Shown one piece after another: positions 10,506 through 22,152 of a DNA stretch of 64,000 nucleotides (position 1 is its first letter; the number at the start of each line of letters is the position of its first letter). This DNA is from Rhizophlyctis rosea (Eukaryota > Chytridiomycota > Chytridiomycetes > Rhizophlyctidales > Rhizophlyctidaceae). The stretch is taken from NCBI GenBank assembly GCA_027596075.1, contig JADGJC010000144.1, positions 12,300 through 76,299 of the forward strand, in the 5' to 3' direction. Under the pieces are notes generated by a model. It ran no database searches. It was not told the DNA's origin and saw only the letters and a list, made by a program, of their open reading frames with translations. Position numbers and translations under genes: made by a program.

Positions 10506-11906
10506 CTAAAGATCGTCCAGCGACAACGAGGCCAACTGCGCCAGCATACAATCCTCCTTCCCCAACTTACACACAGACTTCCACCTCGCCACCTCCAACG
10601 CCTTCGCAACCGCAAAATCCCGCCTCGCCACCGCCTCCTCATACATCACCAAACTATCCCCCCTAGCCTCCACATTCGCCCCGGCATCCAACAACACCTC
10701 CACAACCCCCGCATGTCCCGCCTTAATCGCCTTGAAAAGAGCTTCATCCCGATCCAAATGCACATCCGCCCCACGTTCCACCAAAAGCTTCACGACATCC
10801 ACAAACCCACTCGCCGACGCATATTGCAATGCCGAGTCCCCGAGAACACAAGTATCGGCTCCACTTTCAAGTAGCACTCTCATGACATCCGCACGACCCG
10901 TCATAGCAGCCTCCTGCAAAGCTTGACCGTTGTTGACGTCAATGAGCGTCTTCCCACCATGCTTTGCCAATAAACGCACCATCTCTAAACTACGACGCTT
11001 ACAACTCTCCAAGAACGTGTTTCCGTCGCGAGAATGGACGTCCGCACCACCCTCGATAAGACTCTGCGCCATCGGAAGGTCAGCCCCGGCCACTCCCAAA
11101 GCAAGAGGCCCATCCTCGCCAACGTGGACGTCGACGCCGCCCTCCAAAAGCGCTGTCACGGTCTTCCGATACCCGCCCGAAATGGGTATCGCCCACATGC
11201 TAAGTGCATCAATCAGCGCACCAGCTTTCAGGAGCTCCTTCACTAAAGTATGATGATTCTTCTTGACGGCGTTCTGTAGTGCTCTATTTGCTTCAGGTTG
11301 GGTATAGGTTTGGGCTTTGAGGAATGTCATGAGAACGTCGTGATGGCCTTGTGTTGCGGTGTTTTCTAACGCCTTTGAACCTGCTACGGTCGCGCCGAAT
11401 TTGAGGAGCAACTTGACAACTTCTAGGTGGTTTGCAGAGGCGGCTAGCAACAGAGCCTTTTGATTGCCATAACACACATCTGCTCCTCGTTCAATGAGGA
11501 ACTCGGTTGTAACAACTCGTCCGCATCCTGCTGCAGTGGCCAGAATAGAACCTGTAGCTGCAGATCGTCCCTCGGCGTCCAGGGCAAAGCGGAGCAGGTC
11601 CGTGTGACCGTATTGGGCGGAAATATGTAGCAGTTGCTTTTTGTCGCGCGGGTTGGCGGTGGGGAAGAGGGGTTTGATGATGTCCAAGTGGTTGTTTCGG
11701 GCTGCCCAGCGCCAGCAGTTGGTAAAGTCCCGGTGATAGAGTCTCCAAGTGCCTTCAGCCCAGACGAGGTCCTTTGTTGTGATGATTTGTTTGAGAAGGC
11801 GGTTGCAGGCACGAAGGTTTCGGCCACTGAGTGGGTCGGTCCATCGCACAATGACGGTGAAGAGTTCTGAAGGCAAGATATCTATGATGGACGGTTGGCT
11901 CGGCAT
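10506..11906 (-). CDS. F-box-like plus ankyrin-repeat protein
   Basis: Single exon, 466 residues. An N-terminal F-box-like segment (about residues 8-45: ILPSELFTVIVRW ... NRLLKQIIT) is followed by roughly ten ankyrin units from about residue 65 to 430. Typical turns include GHTDLLRFAL, NHLEVVKLLLKFGA, GRADVMRVLLESGAD and GFVDVVKLLVERGADVH. This architecture fits a substrate adaptor of an SCF ubiquitin ligase, with ankyrins as the target-binding part. The target is unknown. Such genes are often expanded in chytrids. The F-box is divergent, so Skp1 binding is inferred. Confidence 0.8.
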   Translation of the reverse strand: MPSQPSIIDILPSELFTVIVRWTDPLSGRNLRACNRLLKQIITTKDLVWAEGTWRLYHRDFTNCWRWAARNNHLDIIKPLFPTANPRDKKQLLHISAQYGHTDLLRFALDAEGRSAATGSILATAAGCGRVVTTEFLIERGADVCYGNQKALLLAASANHLEVVKLLLKFGATVAGSKALENTATQGHHDVLMTFLKAQTYTQPEANRALQNAVKKNHHTLVKELLKAGALIDALSMWAIPISGGYRKTVTALLEGGVDVHVGEDGPLALGVAGADLPMAQSLIEGGADVHSRDGNTFLESCKRRSLEMVRLLAKHGGKTLIDVNNGQALQEAAMTGRADVMRVLLESGADTCVLGDSALQYASASGFVDVVKLLVERGADVHLDRDEALFKAIKAGHAGVVEVLLDAGANVEARGDSLVMYEEAVARRDFAVAKALEVARWKSVCKLGKEDCMLAQLASLSLDDL

Positions 11907-12481
11907 AGAGATCAGGTGGTACAGAAGTCAACTGGAGAAAGCTGGAAGATTGTGGGTGAAGGAGCCTAGATGGGAATGACTTGAATTAGCGAGGTATGGA
12001 CTTTGAAGGACACTCAAAACAGTTGACTTACCACTTTCTGCGTTGATTCAGAAAGTAGTGACCGGCTCTACACTGTACAGTGACAACCACAGACGCCGGT
12101 GCCAGGCAACTCGATGATTGGCCAGACTTATTAAGGTTGCTTCCTATCTCTGCTATACACCTACAGGTAAGAGGTGAAGTGCGATGTTTTTTGACTTTTG
12201 CACAATCTTCTGGATTTGTGGGATGGTGGGAGAGAAGGATTGCTTTGGCCCTGGCTGTGTGCACATGTGGGAGATCGGCCATCCAATCTGGGAATCAGGC
12301 ACAACCATCCAAGCTGGTGGTACAGTGACTAGCTAAGCCACTTGTCACTGACGCGAAGAAGATGAAATTGTCCTTGAACCTTGGCTTGATAACGGCGGGG
12401 GGGGGGTTCCAATAAGGCAAACTAGTCAGAAGTTTGTCATACCAACATTACGGTCGTCGCAACATGTATGCGCAAACGCCA
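11907..12481. other. Intergenic, no supported gene
   Basis: Promoter side of the ankyrin gene. A short minus frame (12028..12282) lacks domain features. A run of ten G lies near 12398. Confidence 0.45.
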
Positions 12482-12721
12482 TCACGAAAGCGAAACCCTG
12501 CCGGCTTCCGGACAACTCTCAGAAAAACCTTGCTCATAAGAAGACTTCACTTCTTGCTCTTCCTTTTCGTTTGCCGCATCTAGGAGAACAAAGACCATAG
12601 AAAACGTTACACACAACAGAAGATAGATCATCGCAATTATCAATGATCCCACAGCATCCTTCAAAGGAATGTTTGTTGACAAGATTGCGAGCATTTTCAT
12701 TGCCTTCCCTACCGCAGACAT
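12482..12721 (-). CDS. Possible small single-pass membrane protein
   Basis: 79 codons from ATG to TGA. One clear hydrophobic helix (about residues 26-46, starting GSLIIAMIYLLLC) is followed by a charged segment NEKEEQEVKSS, the pattern of a small tail-out or ER/mitochondrial membrane protein. No family is recognised and no splice partner was found, so it may be a chance frame. It lies between two F-box-type genes on the same strand. Confidence 0.35.
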   Translation of the reverse strand: MSAVGKAMKMLAILSTNIPLKDAVGSLIIAMIYLLLCVTFSMVFVLLDAANEKEEQEVKSSYEQGFSESCPEAGRVSLS

Positions 12722-12911
12722 GGGAACCGGAAATCAACAAGTTAGTTTTGCTTAGGCCTTTATGAACATGACGACCCCCCTTCACATGGAGCAACACATC
12801 AAAATGATGGCTGATGCATGTTGACCAGCTTCCCATTTTCGCACATATTCTGATTCATAGCAATGAGCACTGGGCTTCCACCACATGAAACATTGGTGAG
12901 ACCGCACTTAC

Positions 12912-14738
12912 TCAAGCTTCCTCACCACTTTCCCCATCACTGTCATCCCCACCCTCATCCTCCTCCTCCTCCATTCCATCATCCCACTCCTCATCCTCCG
13001 CATCATCATCATCAAACATAAAATCGTCACCATCACCACCCTCCTCCTCCTCCTCATCAACACCATTCCTTCCACCTCCCCCGTCCCCTGCAGCCCGTAA
13101 ACTCCTCTCCATACACTTCACCACCAATGTGTCAGCACCATTCACCCCCGCTACCCTCCCCAAAACCCCCTCCCACTCCTCCCTCCTCATCCCACTCCAA
13201 TCCCCCTCCAAAACAACCCTCAAAAACTCCAACCGATACACTTCCCAATGATCCTTCCTCACATCCAACGGCCGGACCCTTACTTTCCCTTCCACACCCC
13301 GTAAGCCCTCCAACCACGTATCACCATCCGCCTCATCCTCCTCCGTGTTCTCAGCATCCAGCTCTCCCAAGAAGATATCAATAAACTGCCATAAAGTCAC
13401 ACCCTTCCACCCCTTCAAATACCCCACTAAAACCCTCAAAACCCCCTCCCGCCACCTCTCCTGCCCTCCACACCTTTCCATCAACACCTCCACATCCCGC
13501 CGTCTCCGCAAAAATCTAACTTCAACTCCAAAATAACTATCCAAAACCATCAAATCCTCATTCCCAAAGCTACACCTCCACATCCCATTCATACCCCATT
13601 CCCCATACGCTGCTAAATCCCTCACCAAGGCGTTACGGTCCGCAACATACATCGCATGCGCCCACTGGATTTTATCATCTTCCGTCCAGTGTGCGGGCGG
13701 GTGAAGTAGTGGGGAGACGATGAGGCCCGGTGTGTTGGAGCTGATGTAGGTTTTGATTGGTAAGGTGAGGATCGAATGGATCAAATCAACTGGTGTGATC
13801 GCAACATTCCCAATCCCATAATCAAGACACGCGTTCAATATCGCTGCCGTTGGATGTGACTGCGACATATGGGCTGTCCACAGCCCCGATGCGGAATGGA
13901 GGTGGTGGAGGAGGGAGCGGAGGTTGGTGTGGTGGAGAGTGATTAGCGTTGAATCGGTTTTGCGGTATTGTCCAAGATAGTGTTTGTAGCTCTTATCGTA
14001 TGGTGGGTGGGGTGTTGTTTGGAGGTGGTGGATGTAGGTGTGCCAGTGGGTTGCGTTGCAGTTCCAGAGGAGCCAGTTGGAGAGGGATTTGAGGACTTGC
14101 TCAAAGAGAGTTAGGTTGCAGATGCGGATGGCGGCGTGGATCCATTCCATGTATGCTGGGTTTGGGACGGGACAGTGGGATGTCATCATTTCTCTCCATA
14201 CTGTGTCTTTGTAGTATTCTTGGAAATCTCTGGTGGGTAGGCGGTCTATGTAGATCCGGATGGGGATCATTAAAGCAGGCCCAATGATGGGTTCGAAACT
14301 TGTCCAGAATTCGGGCAGGTCGAGGATGGCGTTCATTAGGGAAATGATTCTCAACCGGAGATCAGGAACGGTTTGGAGGAGGATCGCACGTGCGCGGAGC
14401 ACGAAAAGGACATCTTCCCACACGGGATGGGACGTCAACCTCTCAGTTTTGAAAAAGCTTGGCCAGCGGAGAAAGAATTGTGTGACTGTGAATGCATCGT
14501 TGGAGTGGATGAACTGCAACACTTTAGCAGGGTCTGGGTGGCCGTCGCGTAACAGGGTTGACCGAATTCTCTCCACGCGGCTCTCAGCTGGAAAGCAAAT
14601 CTTTAGAAACAGCTGACGGAAGAATCGGCAGGATTGGGATAGTGCGAGTGTTTGTGCGGGTGGGAGGGAGGTGAGGATTAGGGTTGCTATGTCGTCGTTT
14701 GTGGTTATGGTTGGGGTGGGGTGGAGGGGAGTGGTCAT
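12912..14738 (-). CDS. F-box-like protein with acidic C-terminus, function unknown
   Basis: Single exon, 608 residues from the ATG at 14738 (the frame is open further upstream but without an ATG). Residues about 15-55 (ATLILTSLPPAQTLALSQ, then CRFFRQLF) resemble a degenerate F-box. The middle is helical and Trp-rich with no repeat that I can name. The last 50 residues are almost all Glu/Asp/Gly (EEEEEGGDGDD, EEEEDEGGDD), a disordered acidic tail. A substrate-adaptor role is inferred only from the F-box-like start. The sense strand changes from C-rich to G-rich near 13660. Confidence 0.65.
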   Translation of the reverse strand: MTTPLHPTPTITTNDDIATLILTSLPPAQTLALSQSCRFFRQLFLKICFPAESRVERIRSTLLRDGHPDPAKVLQFIHSNDAFTVTQFFLRWPSFFKTERLTSHPVWEDVLFVLRARAILLQTVPDLRLRIISLMNAILDLPEFWTSFEPIIGPALMIPIRIYIDRLPTRDFQEYYKDTVWREMMTSHCPVPNPAYMEWIHAAIRICNLTLFEQVLKSLSNWLLWNCNATHWHTYIHHLQTTPHPPYDKSYKHYLGQYRKTDSTLITLHHTNLRSLLHHLHSASGLWTAHMSQSHPTAAILNACLDYGIGNVAITPVDLIHSILTLPIKTYISSNTPGLIVSPLLHPPAHWTEDDKIQWAHAMYVADRNALVRDLAAYGEWGMNGMWRCSFGNEDLMVLDSYFGVEVRFLRRRRDVEVLMERCGGQERWREGVLRVLVGYLKGWKGVTLWQFIDIFLGELDAENTEEDEADGDTWLEGLRGVEGKVRVRPLDVRKDHWEVYRLEFLRVVLEGDWSGMRREEWEGVLGRVAGVNGADTLVVKCMERSLRAAGDGGGGRNGVDEEEEEGGDGDDFMFDDDDAEDEEWDDGMEEEEDEGGDDSDGESGEEA

Positions 14739-15363
14739 TGTGGGGCCTGGGGAGTCGCGAACGGGTGATGGGTTGCCACCCACCCAATAGAATTGAAGAT
14801 GGAGGGGTTTCGGATTTGAGATCTATGCTCAAGGATACGTTTTTCGTTGCGTTTGACAATTGGATGACACGCGGGGCGAAGATGATGGTGTCAATCAGTT
14901 GTGGGCGGGCAACGGGGACGGGTGGAGGTTATGGAAGGGGCGTGCGCGGTGAGGGAGCTGGTTGGAACCCCAGCTAGCCGGATTGCCAACCCTTCCTTCC
15001 ACACTCCCCATAATGCTTCCCCCAGTTCCGCCGCCACGATACAAAATTTGACCTTAATTGTCCCCCCAAACTGTAAACTGCGAAAAAAAAAACCATCCGA
15101 AATAGGATGAGATTCTTGAATGCTTTGGTAAACCGTTTGATCCACCCAAAACCACCCGGAAAGCACAAAGAAAGACCCAAACGCGAAAAAAAAAAAAAAA
15201 AAGGGCAGAATTACCATCCAATCGCTACCCTCAACAAAATCTTTCAAAAAAATTCTCACACGATGAAACCTCCCATACATGACAATGTTTACAAAAACTA
15301 TACAAATACTCTTTTCACCGTCCCGCACAATGATTACTATCATTGTCCAATCGTCCATATTGC
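14739..15363. other. Intergenic, no supported gene
   Basis: Contains homopolymer A runs (around 15084 and 15186-15201) and the 5' flank of the F-box-like gene. Frames on either strand are short and overlap. Confidence 0.5.
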
Positions 15364-17108
15364 TCATGTCTCTCCCACCGTTGCCCGTCTCCTCCTCTCC
15401 TCATCCTCCCTCTCCCTAACCCTCCTTCTAGCCTCCCTTTTCCTCTTCGCCTCCTTAGCCCGCTCCTCCGGCCCCTGCATAGCCCTCTTGGCCCGCTTCC
15501 GTGCCGCTTCGCGAGCTCGTAGCGCGTCTCCCTGTGCTCCGAGGCGCTTTTGGCGTTTGCGGAGGGCTGCGGGTGTGATTGGCGGGAGGTTTGGGGATGT
15601 GTGTGGGTGGGTGTGGGGTGCGGGTGGAGGGGATGGGAGGGCTGAGACGGGTGGTTGTGAGGTTGAGTGGGTGTTGGATTGGATGTCGGTGGGATGGGGA
15701 CGGTCGAAATGTGAGGGGTGTGATGTGATGGGGTGGTCTACAAGAAGGATGTAAAGAATGATTATTCTCCTGTGACGGGTAACTGATCACCTAACAATCG
15801 GTAACCAAAAATAAATACGCCCCCCTCTTCCCGCCCCCCTCCCCAACGAAACTACAAACTTACGCAGCACCTCCCCCGAACCCCTTCCACCCCCCTGCAG
15901 TGCATCTTCACAATCATCCGTCCTCTTCGGATGCACCAAAGACCGCGGCAAACGCCGCGACTCCCCCACTTCCACTTTACCCCGCCCCGCTCCTCCCACA
16001 GCAGACCCAGGCACAAACATCCCCCAAGTCCCCTTCGTCGACACGCGTCTTCGGACGGATTTCACGTTCGCTATGCCATGAGGAATGATAAGTTAACAAC
16101 TTTCTTCCAACCTCACGCGACGAGCTCCCAGTAAAAAAGACAAACTTACCATCCAACCCCAAACTCTCATCTCCACACGTTCGTCCCGCTCCCGCCATAC
16201 CGCCAACCGCCCCGCTCCACCCGCTGTGGCGCTGCGCGGGGAGGAGGTGATTTGTGTGCGAAAGCGCGTCTGACGGTATGCGAAGGAGGTGGGAGAGTAG
16301 TTCTGGTGGTGGGATGGTGGACGGATGTTGTTGGTACTTTGTGTGATTGGGTATGGATGGTGACGGCACTGCTGGCGGAATGGAAGTTCGTTAGAACATA
16401 GAGTTTTTTGATTTCCAACGGACTAAAGGTGGTATAACCCCGAAGGGTGGAAGGGGGTGACACTTTACCTTGTGTCTTTGCATGTCCCTGATACACGTCC
16501 ATGATGTTTTGCCATGCGGCGGTGCGGAGGTGTTCTGTAGGAGATCTCGATAGTGGAGAGGTTGGTGATCGTACTGCCTCGTTCACATCAAAGTATCCGC
16601 TCACAGGGAGGTGGAAGCCTGGAGGAAGGAATGGGTGAATTATAATCATGTAAGCTGTTTTGCTGCGAAGCAGAGAAAAGCGGAAGAGATGATCCCGCAA
16701 CACCCTACCATGTCCTTCACCCTTCCCACCACTCCACTCTGCTCCCCCCTCACCATCGATATCCCCCTTTCCACAACCCTCCTCACCCTCCAACGCACGC
16801 ACCAACCCCCCATACCGTCCATCCACCCGCGCCTCGCACTCCCCATCCACATACCGCCTGACCCGCTTATACGGCCGCCCCTCCTCGTCCCCATCAGCGC
16901 TCAACGCATGCTGACGCGCATAATGCTCAGCAGACGGAAGCACCACCGAGCGCAATGTAGCTCTGGCATTATTCTCTGCTGATGTACGTGGCGTGATATG
17001 TGCTACCGGGTACGTGACGCCTCCTCCTCCTCGCTGATGGGACGGCAGACGCTGGTGCAGGGTGTCGGTGGACGGTAGGTGGTGGTGGTAGTTCGTCGTG
17101 GTAGACAT
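15364..17108 (-). CDS. Unrecognised protein with basic C-terminal helix, five exons
   Basis: Exons in sense order 17108..16709, 16618..16469, 16371..16150, 16070..15864 and 15737..15364 join in phase and give 450 residues. The first intron (16708..16619) is a multiple of three and could be retained. The N-terminal half is low complexity, with a basic PYKRVRRY patch. The best-structured parts are FHLPVSGYFDVNEAV ... HLRTAAWQNIMDVYQGHAK and a helical LLSHLLRIPSDALSHTNHLL. Next come NVKSVRRRVSTKGTWGMF, a Pro/His/Thr linker and a long Arg/Lys/Glu/Ala helix (residues about 370-440, beginning LRKRQKRLGAQGDALRAREA) that is likely a nuclear signal and a coiled coil. A chromatin- or RNA-associated protein is a guess; no family is recognised. 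Confidence 0.6.
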
Positions 17109-18097
17109 ACTGGCTCGGGGGGCTCAAGTCACTGGTGGGTGCGGTGCGTAGCGTCGAAGGATCGAGTGAGGGATGGACGGATGGGTGGAGGGGAGGGCAG
17201 CTTTGCTACTTGGGCTGGCTTTGCACCTAAAGAGACAAGACGGACAGAACACCCAAGGACGGACAAAAAATGCGGGACGGACAAAAGTACGGACAACGAG
17301 TGAGGTGATCAAAACTATGTTTTTTGTGTTTTGTTTTGAGTGAGGTATTCTTCAAGTTGGGTGGGTATCCACCTCTCAGACTTGGCAACACTCCAACACA
17401 ATGGTTGCTCCCCCAATCGCAACCTATGAACACAATAAGGGAGAAGAGCCTCCTATGAGCACACCCGGTCTGAAGACTAGCGTGGGAAAAAACCGAAATA
17501 GGAGACCTTCAGAAAGAGCCTGTTCTTCTGTCGACAGTATTGGGAGGGCGAGGAATGTCATGATACCAGGTCCCTGTGACGCGTCGAAATGAAGCAAACA
17601 ACACGCGTGATCAGCCAACTGATCGTGATGACACATGTCGTAAGCAACCCCACTGATTGATGAAAATTCATTGACCTCAACTCCGCGACCAGACTACCGT
17701 TACGAAACTTCAATCTTCGCCGGAGCCAACCTAGCACAGTAATGAACCCAATAAGAGAAGTATTATATATCCAACTTCATCTGCATATGGCAGTTCCCGG
17801 TTGTCAGCTCACCGCTCATTCTCCACAAAACCCCAAACAAGCAATTTGATAGATAAACGTATCGAAAAAAAAACTTACTAAACAAGCACGTACATATTCA
17901 TATTTACATCCTATCTTGCCCAATTGAAAGCCCAAGTTTGTTCACACCCCACCAAGCAAAGCCAACCGACGATTACTAGGACACACGACCACACATTCAC
18001 AAAGCATAAAAAATAAACATAAAAAAACCCGTCGAAAAGAAAATTACTACAAAATCCAATTACCCTACCCCTTCCGCTCTCCTACCCGCAAACCACA
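17109..18097. other. Intergenic, no supported gene
   Basis: No open frame with support. Several repeats of the type GGACGGAC occur around 17240-17300 (short local direct repeats). AT-rich stretches near 17860-18050 suit UTR or promoter sequence. Confidence 0.5.
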
Positions 18098-21000
18098 TCA
18101 CAAAATCCCTCCACCCCCTCCAAACCCATTGATCAACTCCTCAACATCCACATCCTGCCCCGCCCCACCAACACCCCCCGCGCCACCCACCCCACCCGCC
18201 CCCACACCCCCAACCCCCCCAAACCCCCCCAAAACACCGCGTTTAAAAAAAAAANNNNNNNNNNCCCCCTCATCCCCCCACAAAGCACTCGGTATCAAAA
18301 ACTGATTGAACAGCTCCGAAAACACAGAGTCACCTAACCTAACTCCCCCAGTCACACTGCCATTCGCCACAGACGCCGAACCATCAAGTGGCGGAACCGT
18401 CGGCGACGGCGTCTCGGGCGAGAAGAACCCAGACGATGTTGTTGTGGATGTGAGGGGTGTGGCTGTCGTTGTTGTGTCGGGTGTGGGTGGTGCGGGTGGT
18501 GTGAAGGTTTGTTGCTGTTGCTGCTGTAGTTGGTGTTGTTGCTGTGACAAAGGTAATGGCGTCACGACGGGGTGTACGTACTGCGGGATGATATGCGGAT
18601 GTTGCTGCTGTTGTTGATACGGAATTCCCATCATCTGAACCCCCGACACGACAGGTACACCACCACCCTGATGCGGCACACCCATACCACCCGGCTGAAC
18701 CACAACCGGAATCCCAACTCCAACCGGAACCGCTTGATAAACAGGCGCACCCGCCGCATTCCCCGGACCAGAACTCGTCAGCACAACCCCCTCCATAACC
18801 TTCACATCCTGCAACGAGTGCTCCGGCAGATGGCTCAAATGGATCGGTGGTGGACGGCGCGGGTCGGAGAGCACGGGACCGTAATGTGTTGGCGGTCCCT
18901 GTCCCTGTCCCATCCCACTCCCAGCACCACCACCATGCTCCCCCGGCGCATAAGGGGGCAAATCAAACGATCCACCCCTCTGCTCCTCCTCCACACCCGT
19001 CATAGCCTCCGCTCCACCTGCCGATCCATCCCCCCTCCCCTCCTCCCATTCTTCCCCGCCACCTCCACCACCCTTCCGTCCTTCTCCACCCTCCTCACCC
19101 GCCTCCCCCTCCCCCTCCTTCTTCCCCCCTCCCCCAACCCACCCATCCAACCCAACCCCATTAGCCCTCAAACACTCAAAAATCAACCCCGCATAATGAA
19201 CACTAAACATCGCAACATCCTTCATCTTCTCAAAAACCCTCAAACTACTCTTCAACTCCCCCAACGCCTTAACACCCTCCTCGCTAACCTCCCCTCCCTC
19301 CTGCCTCCCAACTTTCGCCCTCTTCGCCCTACTCTTCCCTCCCTCAGCAGAAGTATCAACACCAAACGTTCCGAGAACCATGTCGAGGAAGAGCGTGGAG
19401 GCGGTTAAGCCGGCGTAGACTACGACGGGCATGACGAAGACGAAGGGAGATTCTTTCCCCCCATCGGAGGAGGAGGAGGAATCACCCTTAACAGGCAACG
19501 CCTCAAGAACCTCCAATATCCCCCTCGCACTACTCTCACAAACACGACTGAACCGCCCCGTCTTCATCCGTTCCAACAATATCACCGTCGTATGGTACAT
19601 CACCCACAAATGGTGATGGAACCCCCACTTGGCGCCCTCACCCTGCGGTTGCGCGACAAGATCCGGCGGGAGGAGACTGTGCCATTGGTTCAATTCGGCT
19701 TCAAGGTCGTGTGCGACTTCTTGTTTTGATGGGCGGTTCGGGCGCGTGGGGCGGTTGACGTGGTTCGCAATGCGCCCGAGGATGGAGCAGAGGGCTACGT
19801 GGCGGATCATGCGGTCGACTTCGCCGTCTTCTTCTTGGCGGGGGAGGGGGGTGTCCCAGTCTGTTGTAATGGAGAAGATCAGCAAATGTTTATACAGAGT
19901 GAGCAATTCTGGAGGATGCAAAGGGGAATGCTCGATCACATAGGACAAATATAGAACCCAAGCGTCACAATCCCGCCCCATTAACCCCAACTCCAAACCA
20001 ACCCAACCCCACCGCAACCCGCACCAAAAAATTGAAACAAACCACACAAAAAAAAAAAAAAAACTCACCATCATCATCAACAGCAAAAGGCCTCCCCTCA
20101 ACAACCCCAACATACCGATCCAAAATATACAAACAAAACCACGTCCCCCTCATAGTCTCCTTCATCCTCTCACTCAACCCCGGATTCCTCACATTATCCA
20201 AATTCCGATGCATCCCCAACTCAACCGCCTGTCGATGCGCGATCCCAATATAATGGTAACTGCTCGCGTTCCTATTCGTTCCCATCCCCACTAGCGCCAA
20301 CAGCAAAAGTCCCTGTATATTGTTGATATGCGGCCAGTCGAATTGTTTGCCTAGCAATACGCGAGCTTGCTGGAAGAACGCTTGGTGGAGTTGTTGGGGC
20401 GACGAGATGCCCCACCGTGTGAGTGAAGGAGTGTGTTGAGTTACGAGGGCGCACATGCTGTTGAGGAGGAAGGAAAAGTGTTCGGTTTTCTTTTCTTTTA
20501 GTTGGCGGAGGAAGCGCATGCGGTCGATCATGGGGAAGTAGGGGTGGAGGTGTTGGAAGTAGAGAGAGACGAGGTGGTGCTGTTTACGTAAATGAAGAGA
20601 AAGACAATTTTCCATGACTTAGCCAAACCGCCAGAAAATTTCGGCCATTCTCCTTTCCACACGTACCAGCAATTCGGGGGAGCACGGCGGCGCATCCATC
20701 GGCTGTATGTTGACAGGCGTCGCATCGGAAGACAACGATATGGACATGACACCATCGCTGAACCGCGGACTTTGGCGCCACGCAGCTGTATTGGATGTCG
20801 ATGTGCTGCCAAAGAAGAGAACGGTGTCCGTTGCCACATCCTCCACAATCGTGATCCCCCCCTTGCCACTATTAACCCGATGCGCAACCACACTATCATG
20901 ATCCAACGCCACACTCTGCACCAATATCCCACTCTCCGGGCCAGGCACTGTCACTCCATTCTGCCACTGCACGTTCCCCGTGCTAGGCAGCTCCGACACG

Positions 21001-22152
21001 CGCGAAGGGTCCAGTGCGCGAGGGCGGTAAATGGCCAACGCGATGCCCTTGAAGCCGGAAAAGTCGGGCGAGTCGGAGGGCTCTGTGTCGGAGACTTCGG
21101 ACTCGCTGTCGGAGAGTTCGTCGATGGATGTACGTTTTGGTGAGGATTGGCTGGTCGGTTCGTCGGGTGCTGGATCAGAGCCGGATATGAGGCCGCGGAC
21201 GAGGACTTCAACTGTTTTTAGACTTTGTGGAATGGTGTGTATGAGTATGTGATTCTTTCTGTTTCTGACCACCCAACTGACAAGTCGCGAATCGGTTTCG
21301 AACGAGAGCCTTACTCACCGAGAACGCAGTGTAGACTGGGGAACCGGCTTTGGAGCTTCAACTCGCTTTGGCGGTCCGCGCTTCTTTTGTGGAGCCGTGT
21401 AAGCTGTGATATAGAGTGAATGTAAGTCGAGTTCACATTGAAAACATTGATCATGCCATCACCATCCACACTTCTCCATTTTAGCGCCCGCTTCTCTCCT
21501 CACCAAACCACTCGAAACCTGTTCGCTACGCTCACAATAGTGTGCCGCCCCCCCCCTCTCCCCCCAACATCAAACTACCACGCACCACTCAACCAACCCA
21601 CTCAAACACACACAAATACTCACTGCAAGGAAACCCAAACGCCAAACACCCTTCACAAGGCTGCGTCCCCGCACACTTAGTTCTCTTCCTCCTACAAGTA
21701 TCACACGCCCTACTCGCTCTTGTCCTCTTCGTCGGGCCCCTGTACGTCGACAAATCCACCGGCAAGGGTTCATAGAGCGGTGCGGGCGTTGATGGGGCTT
21801 GTGGCTGCTGCTGCTGTTGCTGCGGAGGAAGAGGAGGAGAAGGAAGCGGAATTTGTGGTTGCGGTTGTGATTGCGACTGTTGTGGTGGCTGCACGGGTAG
21901 TTTCTGGTTGGGGCGTGGGGGTATGGGGGGCGGGAATTGGCGTTGGGTTGGGTGGGAGAGGGGGGTGGGCATTTGAGGTGATGCGAGGAAGGTTGTTTGG
22001 AGGGGGAAAGTGGTGTAGTGGAGAGGCTGTTGTTGTTGTTGTTGGTGGAGTGGTTGTTGGGTGTCTTGCGAGTCTGTTGGACGGGGCGGGATCAGGTGGA
22101 AGGTGTATTGAGTTGGTTGTTGTAAGTCGGGTGGGTGGTTTGAGTTGTACAT
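18098..22152 (-). CDS. Zn(II)2Cys6 fungal-specific transcription factor
   Basis: Exons 22152..21624, 21403..21319, 21222..20667, 20579..20069 and 19860..18098 join in phase to about 1147 codons. The N-terminus is Gln/Pro-rich. The binuclear zinc cluster (about residues 150-176) reads CDTCRRKRTKC, then CEGC and FPC; exon 2 then gives YTAPQKKRGPPKR, the usual linker. Exons 3-5 carry the regulatory (Fungal_trans) domain with LHPYFPMIDRMRFL, YHYIGIAHRQAVELGMHR, LYILDRYVGVVEGRPFAVDD, DWDTPLPRQEEDGE and ALCSILGRIANHV. The C-terminal third is low complexity (Gly, Gln, Thr, Pro) and contains a 10-N gap, so the end is provisional. It is a nuclear DNA-binding regulator; targets are unknown. The exon 3 donor was moved inside the open frame to restore the domain, which shows that frame length alone misleads here. 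Confidence 0.85.
18255..18264. other. Assembly gap (10 N) inside the transcription-factor gene
   Basis: Ten N follow a run of ten A and precede a run of C. The reading frame stays open on both sides at the written length, but the true length is unknown, so residues around the gap are unreliable. Confidence 0.99.

Noticed and set aside
18572..19408. Long plus-strand open frame (278 codons)
   Set aside because: Antisense to the transcription-factor last exon; it is open only because G-rich sense codons read as C-rich, stop-poor codons on the other strand. Arg/Leu/Pro/Thr-rich nonsense text.
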